Origin: an uncultured Flavobacterium sp.
Lineage (GTDB): Bacteria; Bacteroidota; Bacteroidia; Flavobacteriales; Flavobacteriaceae
Reading direction: 5' to 3'
DNA: 64,000 nt
Assembly: GCA_943912855.1 (NCBI GenBank)
Contig: CALTVC010000008.1
Coordinates: 62,001-126,000, forward strand
Shown: in pieces, positions 50,265-58,782 of the stretch
Layout of the letters: each line of letters opens with the position of its first letter
Position numbering within the stretch: position 1 is the first letter of the stretch
Position numbers and translations under genes: made by a program
Notes under the pieces: model-generated
Database searches by the model: none
Told to the model about the DNA's origin: nothing
Seen by the model: only the letters and a program-made list of their open reading frames with translations

Positions 50265-51014
50265 ATGTCGCAACTGACCATAACCACCACACAAAATGTA
50301 AATATAAATTTTACGGCATCTAATACAGGCGAAAGAGTACTGGCGTATCTTATAGATATGGCTATATTTTTGGCGTATTATTTTTTTATAAACCTGCTTT
50401 TTAGCTTTACAGGCATAGAAAATTTACTTGCCACACAAGACCCCTGGACGCAGCGTGCCATTTACAGTATGGTGTACCTACCCATAATGCTGTATTCTCT
50501 TGTATGCGAAACTTTTATGGAAGGACAGAGTTTTGGAAAAAAAGTAATGAAACTAAAGGTGATAAAAATGGATGGTTACCAGGCGGGTTTTGGTGATTAT
50601 CTTATTCGCTGGATTTTCCGTGTGGTAGAAACCGCCGGTTTTTTAGGTATCATAGGGCTTATTGTTATGATGATAAACAAAGATTCGCGCCGTCTTGGCG
50701 ATCTTGCTGCCGGTACTGCGGTAATAAGCCTGAAAAATAACATTAACATTTCGCATACCATACTCAGGGAACTGGAGAATAATTATGTGCCTACTTATCC
50801 GCAGGTAATTAAACTTACCGATAACGATGTGCGTATAATTAAAGAAACTTATGACGCTAGCTACCGTATAGCCGACTTTGCAACGATGGATAAGTTACAA
50901 ACCAAAATAGAACAGGTTATGGGAATTACCTCTGTAAATAATAACTCGCTTGGTTTTGTAGATACAATACTAAAAGACTACAATTACTACACCCAGAACA
51001 TGTTGAAAACTTAA
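50265..51014 (+). CDS. RDD family membrane protein
   Basis: 249 residues. RDD core: ASNTGERVLAYLIDMAIFLAYY, then GQSFGKKVMKLKVIKMDGYQ and NKDSRRLGDLAAGTAVI, with three membrane segments in residues 20-155. The C-terminal 95 residues are soluble and helical. It diverges from the SpoIIM-like gene with only 22 bases between the starts, so the two share a regulatory space. RDD proteins may carry ions; role here unknown. Confidence 0.88.
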   Translation: MSQLTITTTQNVNINFTASNTGERVLAYLIDMAIFLAYYFFINLLFSFTGIENLLATQDPWTQRAIYSMVYLPIMLYSLVCETFMEGQSFGKKVMKLKVIKMDGYQAGFGDYLIRWIFRVVETAGFLGIIGLIVMMINKDSRRLGDLAAGTAVISLKNNINISHTILRELENNYVPTYPQVIKLTDNDVRIIKETYDASYRIADFATMDKLQTKIEQVMGITSVNNNSLGFVDTILKDYNYYTQNMLKT

Positions 51015-51092
51015 AAGTTAAATTATCTAACTTTTAAATTATTTTTTTATAATTTTCAGTTTATAAAACTAACTTATAAAACGTGGAAGATT

Positions 51093-51419
51093 ATGAAAAT
51101 GAGAATTTTAAGTTTTGTGTTTATAACGGCGGGAGTCAATTTTGTTTTTTGTCAGAATAATACTAAAACAAATACCGTAGCCAAAGATTCTGTAGTTGCC
51201 GTGCCTACCGTAGGTTACAGGGTTACCCAGGGAGAAACCGTAATTATGATAGCGCGCAAGTACCGTGTAACACCCAGAGAAATTTATACCCTTAACCCTG
51301 ATGCTGTAAATGGCATTAGCCAGAATATGGTATTAATGCTTCCGGAAGATAAGGTGCGTGCTGTAGACCAGCGTAAAAAGCCTAAGCACGAAGGTGCTTA
51401 CGCGGCCTCTCAGGACTAA
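51093..51419 (+). CDS. Small single-LysM secreted protein
   Basis: 108 residues with a likely signal peptide (MKMRILSFVFITAGVNFVFC) and one LysM domain (about 43-87, YRVTQGETVIMIARKYRVTPREIYTLNPDAVNG). LysM binds peptidoglycan. The following larger LysM protein has a first repeat of the same type, so this may be a partial duplicate. No lipobox consensus. Confidence 0.8.
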   Translation: MKMRILSFVFITAGVNFVFCQNNTKTNTVAKDSVVAVPTVGYRVTQGETVIMIARKYRVTPREIYTLNPDAVNGISQNMVLMLPEDKVRAVDQRKKPKHEGAYAASQD

Positions 51420-51465
51420 GGGTGTGCTTTAACGTAAAATTAGGTAAAAAACGCCCTGAGGTGCC

Positions 51466-51480
51466 GTTACAAAATGTAAC
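51466..51480 (+). promoter_or_regulatory. Palindrome overlapping the promoter of the large LysM gene
   Basis: GTTACA-AAA-TGTAAC is a perfect 6-bp dyad. Its right arm overlaps the -7 box TAACTTTG (51477-51484), an operator-like position. The ATG is at 51517. The GTG at 51484 overlaps the box and is rejected as a start. Confidence 0.4.
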
Positions 51481-51516
51481 TTTGTGTCGTCTTTAAAATG
51501 TAAAACACCCATAGGC

Positions 51517-53439
51517 ATGAAGTACCTTTTAGCGCTTGCTTTTTCACTATCGGTTTTTTGTATGTCGGCTTTCGGGCAGGATTACAAAAAGCACAAAGTG
51601 GCAAAAGGCGAAACCATTACAAGTATCAGTAAAAAATACCTTGTAACCCCTCATGATATTTACCGCCTTAACCCCGATGCAAAAAACGGGCTTAAGCTAG
51701 ACAGCGTATTGCTCATACCTTCGGCTCCGGCAAAGACGTTGCCGGCAGGTACTACTGTAAAAGAGGCTTCTACCAAAGTAATTAATAAAGAACATACCGT
51801 AGCGACAGGCGAAACCCTGTTTAGCGTATCTAAAAAATACGGTGTTACCGTAGCCGACCTGGAAAAAGCAAATCCCGGGCATGGAAAAGATGGGCTTAAA
51901 GCTGGCGAAAAACTGGTTATTCCGGTAAAAGGTAGTGGTGTTGCCGCGCAGGCTAAGGAAGCTGAAAAGCAAATTGCCAAAAAACAGGAAACTGCCTATA
52001 TGTACCATGTGGTAGAGCAGGGTGAAACCAAATACAGTATTTCTAAGAAGTTTGGCATGACGGTGCAGCTTTTGGAAGAAATGAACCCTGAGGTTAAAGA
52101 TACACTTCCGCTGGGCTACAAACTGAAGCTGGCTAAAAACGCGGTGCTTGAAAAAGCCAAAGAACCCGCTGTTGCCGATAGCGATAAACCAGCTAAAACT
52201 GATTATAAAGACTATACCGTTCAGGCTAAAGAAACCCTGTACAGTCTTACCAAGCAAACCGGACTTACCGATGACGAACTTATAAAGCTGAACCCAGACC
52301 TTAAAGATGGGGTTAAAGAGGGGATGATTATTAAAGTGCCTTCGGGTACTGCTGCTCCTTTGCTAAATAAGGAGGTGGCTAATCTTTCGTCTTCACTGAA
52401 AAAAGACCAAGAGGCGAAGAAGCTTTCTTTACTACTACCGTTTAATATGTACAGGCTGGAGACCGATACCATAAAATCTAAACTACTGCGTACCGATAAG
52501 TTTCTTAACCTTACACTTGATTTTTATGCGGGTGCTATGGTTGCTGTAGATTCGGCACGTGCTATGGGGCTTCCGATTAATGTACAGGTGCTGGATGCGA
52601 AAGAAAACACCAAGACATCTGACGTTGCTGCGCTAAAAAACAGTCTTACAGGGTCTGATGTTATTATAGGACCGTTCTTTCAGAACAATGCCGAAAGTAC
52701 TGCCGCACTGTTCCCAAATGCTGTGGTGGTATCGCCATTGGCTAAAGAAACAGGTACGGCGCATGATAATCTCTACTACAGCATCCCTACAGATGAAACT
52801 ATGCGTACTGCGCTATACGATTACCTGCAAAGTAAGGGAGGTAATGTAGTAGCTATCATTTCGAGTAAAAAGGTAAGCTCTCGTACGTTTATCAAAGCCA
52901 ATTATCCTGATTTCAAAGTTCTGGAAGGTGATATTACCGGCGACGGCATACGTGCGTTGCTGGTTAAGGGTAAACGCAATTTTGTAATCCTGGACAGCGA
53001 AAACCTTGGTGCCATTACCGGTGCGGTTAAACTGATAAGCGAGCAACAAAAGGAATTCGATATTCAGCTTGCTGTTGCCGAAAAGAACGACAAGTACGAT
53101 AATGATGAGGTTTCATTAGATAAACTTATTAAGCTGAAATTGCTTTACCCGTCTATTACAAAAGATGTACAAAGCGGGCAACAGGCATTGTTTGCAAAGT
53201 TGTACCGCCAAAAGAACGGAGCCAATCCGTCGCCATACGCTACACGTGGTTTTGATATTACTTTTGATATGATAGTGCGTATGTTCCAGCCCGACGAACT
53301 TAAGGCTGTTATGGGTACCAAGGCTACGGAGCAGGTAGAGAACAAGTTTATGTACGTGCCACAAAATGGTGGTAACTACAATAAAGGTGTTTACATAATG
53401 CAGTACAACGAGGGCAATACCGTAACCGAAGCACAATAA
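51517..53439 (+). CDS. LysM and periplasmic-binding-fold (PBP1) domain protein
   Basis: 640 residues from ATG 51517. Signal peptide MKYLLALAFSLSVFCMSAFG, then four LysM repeats (about 24-66, 88-133, 160-206, 231-275; each with GET and NP), and a C-terminal type-1 periplasmic-binding-like domain (about 300-620, LSLLLPFNMYRLE, DVIIGPFFQNNAEST). The plan resembles LpoA-type activators of peptidoglycan synthases by analogy only. It should bind cell wall through LysM and a ligand or partner through the other domain. OsmC follows after 19 bases. Confidence 0.88.
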   Translation: MKYLLALAFSLSVFCMSAFGQDYKKHKVAKGETITSISKKYLVTPHDIYRLNPDAKNGLKLDSVLLIPSAPAKTLPAGTTVKEASTKVINKEHTVATGETLFSVSKKYGVTVADLEKANPGHGKDGLKAGEKLVIPVKGSGVAAQAKEAEKQIAKKQETAYMYHVVEQGETKYSISKKFGMTVQLLEEMNPEVKDTLPLGYKLKLAKNAVLEKAKEPAVADSDKPAKTDYKDYTVQAKETLYSLTKQTGLTDDELIKLNPDLKDGVKEGMIIKVPSGTAAPLLNKEVANLSSSLKKDQEAKKLSLLLPFNMYRLETDTIKSKLLRTDKFLNLTLDFYAGAMVAVDSARAMGLPINVQVLDAKENTKTSDVAALKNSLTGSDVIIGPFFQNNAESTAALFPNAVVVSPLAKETGTAHDNLYYSIPTDETMRTALYDYLQSKGGNVVAIISSKKVSSRTFIKANYPDFKVLEGDITGDGIRALLVKGKRNFVILDSENLGAITGAVKLISEQQKEFDIQLAVAEKNDKYDNDEVSLDKLIKLKLLYPSITKDVQSGQQALFAKLYRQKNGANPSPYATRGFDITFDMIVRMFQPDELKAVMGTKATEQVENKFMYVPQNGGNYNKGVYIMQYNEGNTVTEAQ

Positions 53440-53458
53440 AACAACACACACATAAAAA

Positions 53459-53860
53459 ATGGCAACATCTAAAGTAACTTACCTGGGCGATTTGCGCACG
53501 TCGTCTGTGCACCTGCAATCAGGAACCGAAATATTATCTGACGCCCCTGTAGACAACAACGGCAGGGGAGAGGCTTTTTCTCCAACCGATACCGTAGCCA
53601 ATGCGCTTGCAAGCTGTATGCTTACTATTATGGGTATAAAAGCACGCGATATGGGCGTAGCGCTGGAAGGTACTACTGCCGAGGTAACAAAAATTATGGC
53701 TACTGAGCCACGCAGGATTTCGGGTATTAAAATTGTGTTTGATTTTAAAAGCGATGCTGACGAAAAATCACGCACCATTTTAGAGCGCGCCGCCATGACC
53801 TGTCCGGTATACCATAGCCTGCACCCGGATATTGTAAAAGACATTACGTTTAACTGGTAA
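53459..53860 (+). CDS. OsmC family protein
   Basis: 133 residues. OsmC/Ohr fold with its two Cys: ALASCMLTIMG and MTCPVYHSLHPD, both conserved, giving a thiol peroxidase active on organic hydroperoxides. It is cytosolic, with no signal. Lies 19 bases after the LysM gene and 2 before DUF3820. Confidence 0.9.
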   Translation: MATSKVTYLGDLRTSSVHLQSGTEILSDAPVDNNGRGEAFSPTDTVANALASCMLTIMGIKARDMGVALEGTTAEVTKIMATEPRRISGIKIVFDFKSDADEKSRTILERAAMTCPVYHSLHPDIVKDITFNW

Positions 53861-53862
53861 GC

Positions 53863-54096
53863 ATGATAGAAAACCAGCAACAAGAACTTATAAAACTGGC
53901 ACATGCCAAAATGCCCTTCGGTAAATACGAGGGGCGTTATATTTCTGACCTGCCCGAATATTATTTGGTGTGGTTTAAAAATAAAGGTTTTCCGAAAGGG
54001 AAGCTTGGTGAGCAACTTCAAATGGCATACGAACTTCAGCTAAATGGGCTTGAACCGATATTGCGAAACATTCGCGCGCAGTATCCTAAGCCTTAA
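53863..54096 (+). CDS. DUF3820 family protein
   Basis: 77 residues. The MPFGKYEGRYISDLPEYYLVWF and FPKGKLGEQLQMAYEL segments match the DUF3820 family. A short soluble protein of unknown function, sometimes associated with nucleases in other bacteria. Follows osmC with a 2-base gap. Confidence 0.85.
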   Translation: MIENQQQELIKLAHAKMPFGKYEGRYISDLPEYYLVWFKNKGFPKGKLGEQLQMAYELQLNGLEPILRNIRAQYPKP

Positions 54097-54104
54097 TTAA
54101 TGTA

Positions 54105-54185
54105 ACAATTTAACAGTTATACGATGTAACAATTACAATTTGTTGCGTCTAATGCGGTGCGTTTTAAATTGTTGTATGCAGTAAC
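54105..54185. repeat. Word-repeat intergenic tract
   Basis: Direct near-repeats ATGTAACAATTTAACAG and GATGTAACAATTACAA (about 54109-54142), and later AAATTGTTGTATG. Upstream of pyrG; non-coding. Confidence 0.5.
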
Positions 54186-54226
54186 CGATACATTGATTAA
54201 TTACTTTCGCAGTCAATTAATTTTCG

Positions 54227-54234
54227 TACTTTTG
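54227..54234 (+). promoter_or_regulatory. -7 box of pyrG
   Basis: TACTTTTG, exact TAnnTTTG match 43 bases before the ATG at 54278. The leader (TTTTTTACTACGACAACAACAC...) has no terminator-like fold. Confidence 0.5.
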
Positions 54235-54277
54235 CCACGTTTTTTACTACGACAACAACACAACACGAGGAATTATA

Positions 54278-55894
54278 ATGAATCAGACAAAGTATATTTT
54301 TGTTACCGGAGGTGTTACGAGCTCATTAGGAAAGGGCATCATAGCGGCTTCGCTGGGAAAACTATTGCAGGCCAGGGGTTACAGGACTACAATCCAGAAG
54401 TTTGACCCCTACATTAATGTAGACCCGGGAACACTAAACCCATACGAGCACGGCGAATGTTATGTAACAGACGACGGCGCCGAAACTGACCTTGACCTTG
54501 GCCACTATGAGCGTTTCCTTAATGTGCCTACATCGCAGGCAAATAACGTAACTACAGGTAGGGTATACCTTTCGGTTATAGAAAAAGAACGTCGTGGCGA
54601 GTTTTTGGGTAAAACCGTACAGGTTGTCCCTCACATAACAAACGAAATTAAGGAGCGCATGCAGCTCCTGGGTAATAATGGAGAGTACGACATTGTTATT
54701 ACCGAAATAGGTGGTACGGTGGGTGACATTGAGTCGCTTCCGTACATTGAGTCGGTAAGGCAGCTGGTGTATGACCTTGGTGAGAATAACAGTATTGTTA
54801 TCCACCTTACACTTGTGCCGTACCTTGCTGCGGCGGGCGAGCTTAAAACCAAGCCTACGCAACACTCGGTAAAAACACTAATGGAAAGCGGTATTAAAGC
54901 CGATATCCTGGTATGCCGTACAGAGCATGAGCTTTCGGCTGATTTAAGACAGAAGCTTGCAGCGTTTTGTAACGTTAAGAAAGAAGCAGTTATACAGTCT
55001 ATAGACGCTTCTACCATATACGATGTACCTAACCTTATGCTTGAAGAAGGGTTAGACAAAGTAGCGCTTAAAAAACTGGATCTTCCGGAGAAAAATACCC
55101 CGGATCTGGCTCAGTGGAATGAGTTCTTATATAAGCTAAAGAACCCTAAGCATACGGTAAACATAGGCCTTGTAGGTAAATATGTAGAGCTTCAGGATTC
55201 TTATAAGTCGATACTAGAGGCGTTTATCCATGCGGGTGCTACGAACGAAACTAAAGTAAACGTAATTAGCGTACACTCAGAATATATTGACAAAGACAAT
55301 GCTGCCGATAAACTTTCTGGATTAGATGGCATACTTGTTGCTCCGGGCTTTGGTGGCCGTGGCATTGAGGGTAAGATAGAAACCGTGCGTTACGCCCGCG
55401 AAAACAATGTGCCGTTCTTCGGTATTTGTTTGGGTATGCAAATGGCGGTTATAGAATTTGCCCGTAACGTTAAGGGGTGGAAAGATGCCAACTCTACAGA
55501 GATGAACGAGCACACTGCGTATCCTGTAATAAATATTATGGAGGAGCAGAAAACCATAACAGACAAAGGCGGAACTATGCGTCTTGGTGCCTGGAAATGT
55601 AACCTTACCGAAGGTACGCTTGCAAGCAACATTTACCACGGACAAAACGAAATACTGGAGCGTCACCGTCACCGTTATGAGTTTAACGGCGCGTATCTTA
55701 ACGAGCTTACCGAAGCAGGTCTTACCACATCGGGTGTAAACCCTGAAACAGGTCTTGTAGAGGTTATAGAGCTGCAAAGCCATCCGTTCTTCATAGGGGT
55801 GCAGTATCACCCAGAATATAAGAGTACGGTGGCTAATCCGCATCCGCTTTTTGTAAGTTTTGTAAAGGCTGCGGTACTTAAAAAGAATGCTTAG
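54278..55894 (+). CDS. pyrG: CTP synthase
   Basis: 538 residues. N-terminal amidoligase domain: SSLGKGIIAASLGKLL, QKFDPYINVDPGTLNPYEHGE. C-terminal glutaminase: GFGGRGIEGK, nucleophile Cys in FGICLGMQMAV, and His/Glu in GVQYHPEYKS. Converts UTP to CTP using ATP and glutamine. Ends 45 bases before yidC. Confidence 0.97.
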   Translation: MNQTKYIFVTGGVTSSLGKGIIAASLGKLLQARGYRTTIQKFDPYINVDPGTLNPYEHGECYVTDDGAETDLDLGHYERFLNVPTSQANNVTTGRVYLSVIEKERRGEFLGKTVQVVPHITNEIKERMQLLGNNGEYDIVITEIGGTVGDIESLPYIESVRQLVYDLGENNSIVIHLTLVPYLAAAGELKTKPTQHSVKTLMESGIKADILVCRTEHELSADLRQKLAAFCNVKKEAVIQSIDASTIYDVPNLMLEEGLDKVALKKLDLPEKNTPDLAQWNEFLYKLKNPKHTVNIGLVGKYVELQDSYKSILEAFIHAGATNETKVNVISVHSEYIDKDNAADKLSGLDGILVAPGFGGRGIEGKIETVRYARENNVPFFGICLGMQMAVIEFARNVKGWKDANSTEMNEHTAYPVINIMEEQKTITDKGGTMRLGAWKCNLTEGTLASNIYHGQNEILERHRHRYEFNGAYLNELTEAGLTTSGVNPETGLVEVIELQSHPFFIGVQYHPEYKSTVANPHPLFVSFVKAAVLKKNA

Positions 55895-55939
55895 CACTGT
55901 GCCTGACGAGCAGGCCGGTAGCTTCAACTATATGTAATA

Positions 55940-57835
55940 ATGGAAGAAAAAAAGTTAGACATTAAAACCCTTGTTGGTTTTGGTATTGTAATCCTGATGA
56001 TTGGCTGGATGATGTTCAACAGTTCTAAGGAACAGCAGAAAGCAGCCGACACCAAAGCAAAACAGGAACAGGTAAACAAAGCTGAGGTAGAAAAACAAAA
56101 CGCCCTGGAGGCTTCTACCGCTGCTACAACGGCAAATGATTCGGTAAAAGTAGTGCAGCTAAAAGGTGCACTTGGCGCGTTTGCGTACAGTGCCGGGCTT
56201 CCGTCTGCAAAAGACAACGTTACCGAAATTAAAAACGGCCTGGTTACCATTAAGGTTTCTAATAAAGGTGGTTACATTACCGACCTGGTACTGAATAACT
56301 TTAAGCCTTTCTCTAAAGATTCTAAAGAGCAGGTAGAGCTTATAAAAAATAACAATGCCGCGCTAAACCTTCAGTTTAAGACTAAAGACAACAGGCAGCT
56401 GAATACTAAAGACCTGTATTTTGAGCCGGTTGTAACCAAAGAAGGCGAAAACCAGGTGCTTACCATGAGACTTAAGGCTGGTGAAAACCAGTTCCTGGAG
56501 TACCGTTATGTGCTAAAGCCTGAAGACTATATGCTTGATTTTTCTATCCGTACCCAGGGGCTTTCTCAGGTGGTAGATGGTTCAAAGCCTATGGATTTAG
56601 AATGGTCTATGAAAACGTACAGGAACGAGAAAAGCGCTTCTTACGAAAACCGTTATACTAACCTTGTGTACCTGTATGAAGGTGATAAGGATGATAAACT
56701 GGGCATGGGTAAAACCGATGAGGAGAAAGTAGATGACGTAAAATATGTAGCGTTTAAGCAACACTTTTTTACATCGATACTGATTACCGATGAGCCTTTT
56801 AAAACAGCCGACCTTACATCGGAGAACCTTATTAAGGACGATAAGACTGATACCATATTTACCAAGAAGTTTACGGCTAAGATGCCACTTGCCTTTAAAG
56901 GTGGTGAGGTAAACTACAACATGAACATGTACTATGGTCCGTCTGATTATAATATCCTTACAAGCGATAAGTACGAAGGTCAGCATCTGGATAGGATTAT
57001 GCCACTTGGCTGGGGTATCTTCGGGTGGATAAACCGTTATGTATTCATCCCTGTATTTGGTGTGCTTACAAGTTTTATTTCATCTTTCGGGGTGTGTATT
57101 ATACTACTTACCATTTTGGTTAAGTTGCTTATGTCGCCGGTAACGTACAAGTCGTATGTATCGCAGGCAAAGATGAAGGTTATTAAACCTGAAATCAACG
57201 AAATCAACGAGAAGTACGCTAAAGACCCAATGAAGAAACAGCAGGAAACCATGAAGCTGTATTCATCTGCAGGTGTTAACCCTATGGCGGGCTGTTTACC
57301 GGGACTTATGCAAATACCGGTGTTCTACGCGTTGTTCCAGTTCTTCCCGTCGTATTTTGATTTAAGGCAAAAGAGCTTCCTTTGGGCAACCGACCTTTCG
57401 TCGTATGACATGGTGTTTCACTTGCCGTTTTACATTCCGTTTTACGGTAACCACATCAGTTTGTTCCCTATCCTTGCATCGGTAGCCATCTTCTTCTATA
57501 TGAGGATGACCACAGGCGACCAGGCTATGAGCGCGCCACAACAGGAAGGCATGCCGGATATGAGCAAAGTAATGAGGATAATGATTTATATTTCTCCGGT
57601 AATGATGCTTATATTCTTTAACAGCTACGCATCGGGTCTGAGTTTGTATTACTTCATCTCTAACCTTATTACCATAGGTATTATGTATGTGATTAAAAAC
57701 CACATTGTAAAAGAAGATAAAATCCACGCGTTGATTCAGGCTAACAAAAGCAAGCCGAAAAAGCAGGGAGGCTTCTCTCGCAAAATGCAGGAAATGATGG
57801 AGCAGGCGCAGGAGCAGCAAAAAAATAAAAAGTAA
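55940..57835 (+). CDS. yidC: Membrane protein insertase YidC
   Basis: 631 residues, Gram-negative long form. First membrane helix (about 12-29), large periplasmic beta-domain (about 60-340), then the insertase core of five helices (about 370-610) with the SYVSQAKMKVIKPEINEINEKYAKDPMKKQQETMKLY cytosolic loop and GVNPMAGCLPGLMQIPVFYALF. Basic C-terminal tail. Inserts inner-membrane proteins with or without SecYEG. Follows pyrG. Confidence 0.96.
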   Translation: MEEKKLDIKTLVGFGIVILMIGWMMFNSSKEQQKAADTKAKQEQVNKAEVEKQNALEASTAATTANDSVKVVQLKGALGAFAYSAGLPSAKDNVTEIKNGLVTIKVSNKGGYITDLVLNNFKPFSKDSKEQVELIKNNNAALNLQFKTKDNRQLNTKDLYFEPVVTKEGENQVLTMRLKAGENQFLEYRYVLKPEDYMLDFSIRTQGLSQVVDGSKPMDLEWSMKTYRNEKSASYENRYTNLVYLYEGDKDDKLGMGKTDEEKVDDVKYVAFKQHFFTSILITDEPFKTADLTSENLIKDDKTDTIFTKKFTAKMPLAFKGGEVNYNMNMYYGPSDYNILTSDKYEGQHLDRIMPLGWGIFGWINRYVFIPVFGVLTSFISSFGVCIILLTILVKLLMSPVTYKSYVSQAKMKVIKPEINEINEKYAKDPMKKQQETMKLYSSAGVNPMAGCLPGLMQIPVFYALFQFFPSYFDLRQKSFLWATDLSSYDMVFHLPFYIPFYGNHISLFPILASVAIFFYMRMTTGDQAMSAPQQEGMPDMSKVMRIMIYISPVMMLIFFNSYASGLSLYYFISNLITIGIMYVIKNHIVKEDKIHALIQANKSKPKKQGGFSRKMQEMMEQAQEQQKNKK

Positions 57836-57846
57836 ATACAATATAT

Positions 57847-57872
57847 AAAAGCACTCTTCGGGGTGCTTTTGT
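57847..57872 (+). terminator. Terminator after yidC with a UUCG tetraloop
   Basis: AAAAGCACTC pairs with GGGTGCTTTT (one G-U) around the loop TTCG closed by a C-G pair (57847-57870), followed by T-rich sequence. Confidence 0.85.
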
Positions 57873-57961
57873 TTTACAGGCGTTTCGGCATAATTTTGGT
57901 ATGCGGGTAAACAATAATATTCTCTATTTTAGGTTTTTTAAAAAACAAAGCAATTAAAAAC

Positions 57962-58657
57962 ATGACTAAGACCGCATTTTTCGTAGTATCAGTATTTTGC
58001 GCATCGCTATCTTTTGCGCAACAGCCTAAGCAAAATCAAATGGATGCCCAGGGCAAGCGACACGGACAGTGGAAAGGTATGTATGAAGGTACTACGCATC
58101 CGCGCTACGAAGGTACTTTTGATCACGGAAAGGAAACCGGTACGTTTAAGTTTTATACCAATACAGATAAACCGCTTCTTAAGGCAACACGTGCATTTGC
58201 CAAAGATGGTTCGTGCCTAACTACTTTTTTCGATGAAAAGGGTGCCAAGGTAAGCGAAGGCCGTGAGGTAAACCATCAGCAGGATGGCGAGTGGAAATAC
58301 TACCATAAAGGCGGTACCAAGGTTATGTCGGTAGAGCTTTACAAAGAAGGGCAACTCAATGGTTTCAGGAAAGTATATTATGCTAACGGTGCCATTGCCG
58401 AAGAGTGCAATTACGTAAAAGGACAAAAGCAGGGCCTGTATAAAAAATACAATGAAAAGGGTATAGTGCTGGAGGAGTCGAATTTTATAGACGGTGTGTA
58501 TAACGGTCCGGCGGTATTCCGTGACGACTACGGAAACGTAGGTGCCGAAGGTGTTTTTAAGAATGACCTTAAAGTAGGCATCTGGAAAATATACGACGGT
58601 GGCAAACTCGTTAAAGAGGAAAACATGGACTTAAAAAGGAAATCACCACGTCAGTAA
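57962..58657 (+). CDS. YwqK-repeat secreted protein
   Basis: 231 residues with signal peptide MTKTAFFVVSVFCASLSFAQ. Five or more repeats of the MORN/YwqK type (GQWKGMYEG, GTFKFYTN, GEWKYYHKGG, GLYKKYNEKG, GIWKIYDGG). In other bacteria YwqK is an antitoxin component, but in Bacteroidota these repeats are common in exported proteins and no toxin gene is adjacent. Function unknown. Confidence 0.85.
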   Translation: MTKTAFFVVSVFCASLSFAQQPKQNQMDAQGKRHGQWKGMYEGTTHPRYEGTFDHGKETGTFKFYTNTDKPLLKATRAFAKDGSCLTTFFDEKGAKVSEGREVNHQQDGEWKYYHKGGTKVMSVELYKEGQLNGFRKVYYANGAIAEECNYVKGQKQGLYKKYNEKGIVLEESNFIDGVYNGPAVFRDDYGNVGAEGVFKNDLKVGIWKIYDGGKLVKEENMDLKRKSPRQ

Positions 58658-58665
58658 AAGTTAGC

Positions 58666-58718
58666 CACGAATTGCCCGAATTAACACTAATGAATTTGAG
58701 AAATTTGTGCAATTCGTG
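58666..58718. repeat. Imperfect palindromic interspersed repeat
   Basis: CACGAATTGCCCGAATT (58666-58682) and AATTTGTGCAATTCGTG (58702-58718) are inverted copies with 15 of 17 pairs. It resembles a common CACGAATT...AATTCGTG interspersed repeat of flavobacterial gaps. It may also end the YwqK transcript. Confidence 0.75.
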
Positions 58719-58747
58719 TCAAAAAAATATTGTAAACATTTTTGTTG

Positions 58748-58755
58748 TACCTTTG
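58748..58755 (+). promoter_or_regulatory. -7 box of mnmA
   Basis: TACCTTTG, an exact TAnnTTTG match 27 bases before the ATG at 58783. The nearest upstream TTG (58730) is spaced 15, slightly short. Confidence 0.45.
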
Positions 58756-58782
58756 TATCGAAATTTTTGAATGTATTTTTAA

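Noticed and set aside
55322..55927. Open frame of 201 codons antisense to pyrG
   Set aside because: Overlaps the conserved glutaminase domain; composition of a shadow frame.
57962..58657. YwqK-repeat protein as half of a toxin-antitoxin pair
   Set aside because: Has a signal peptide and no toxin partner adjacent; repeats alone are common in exported proteins.
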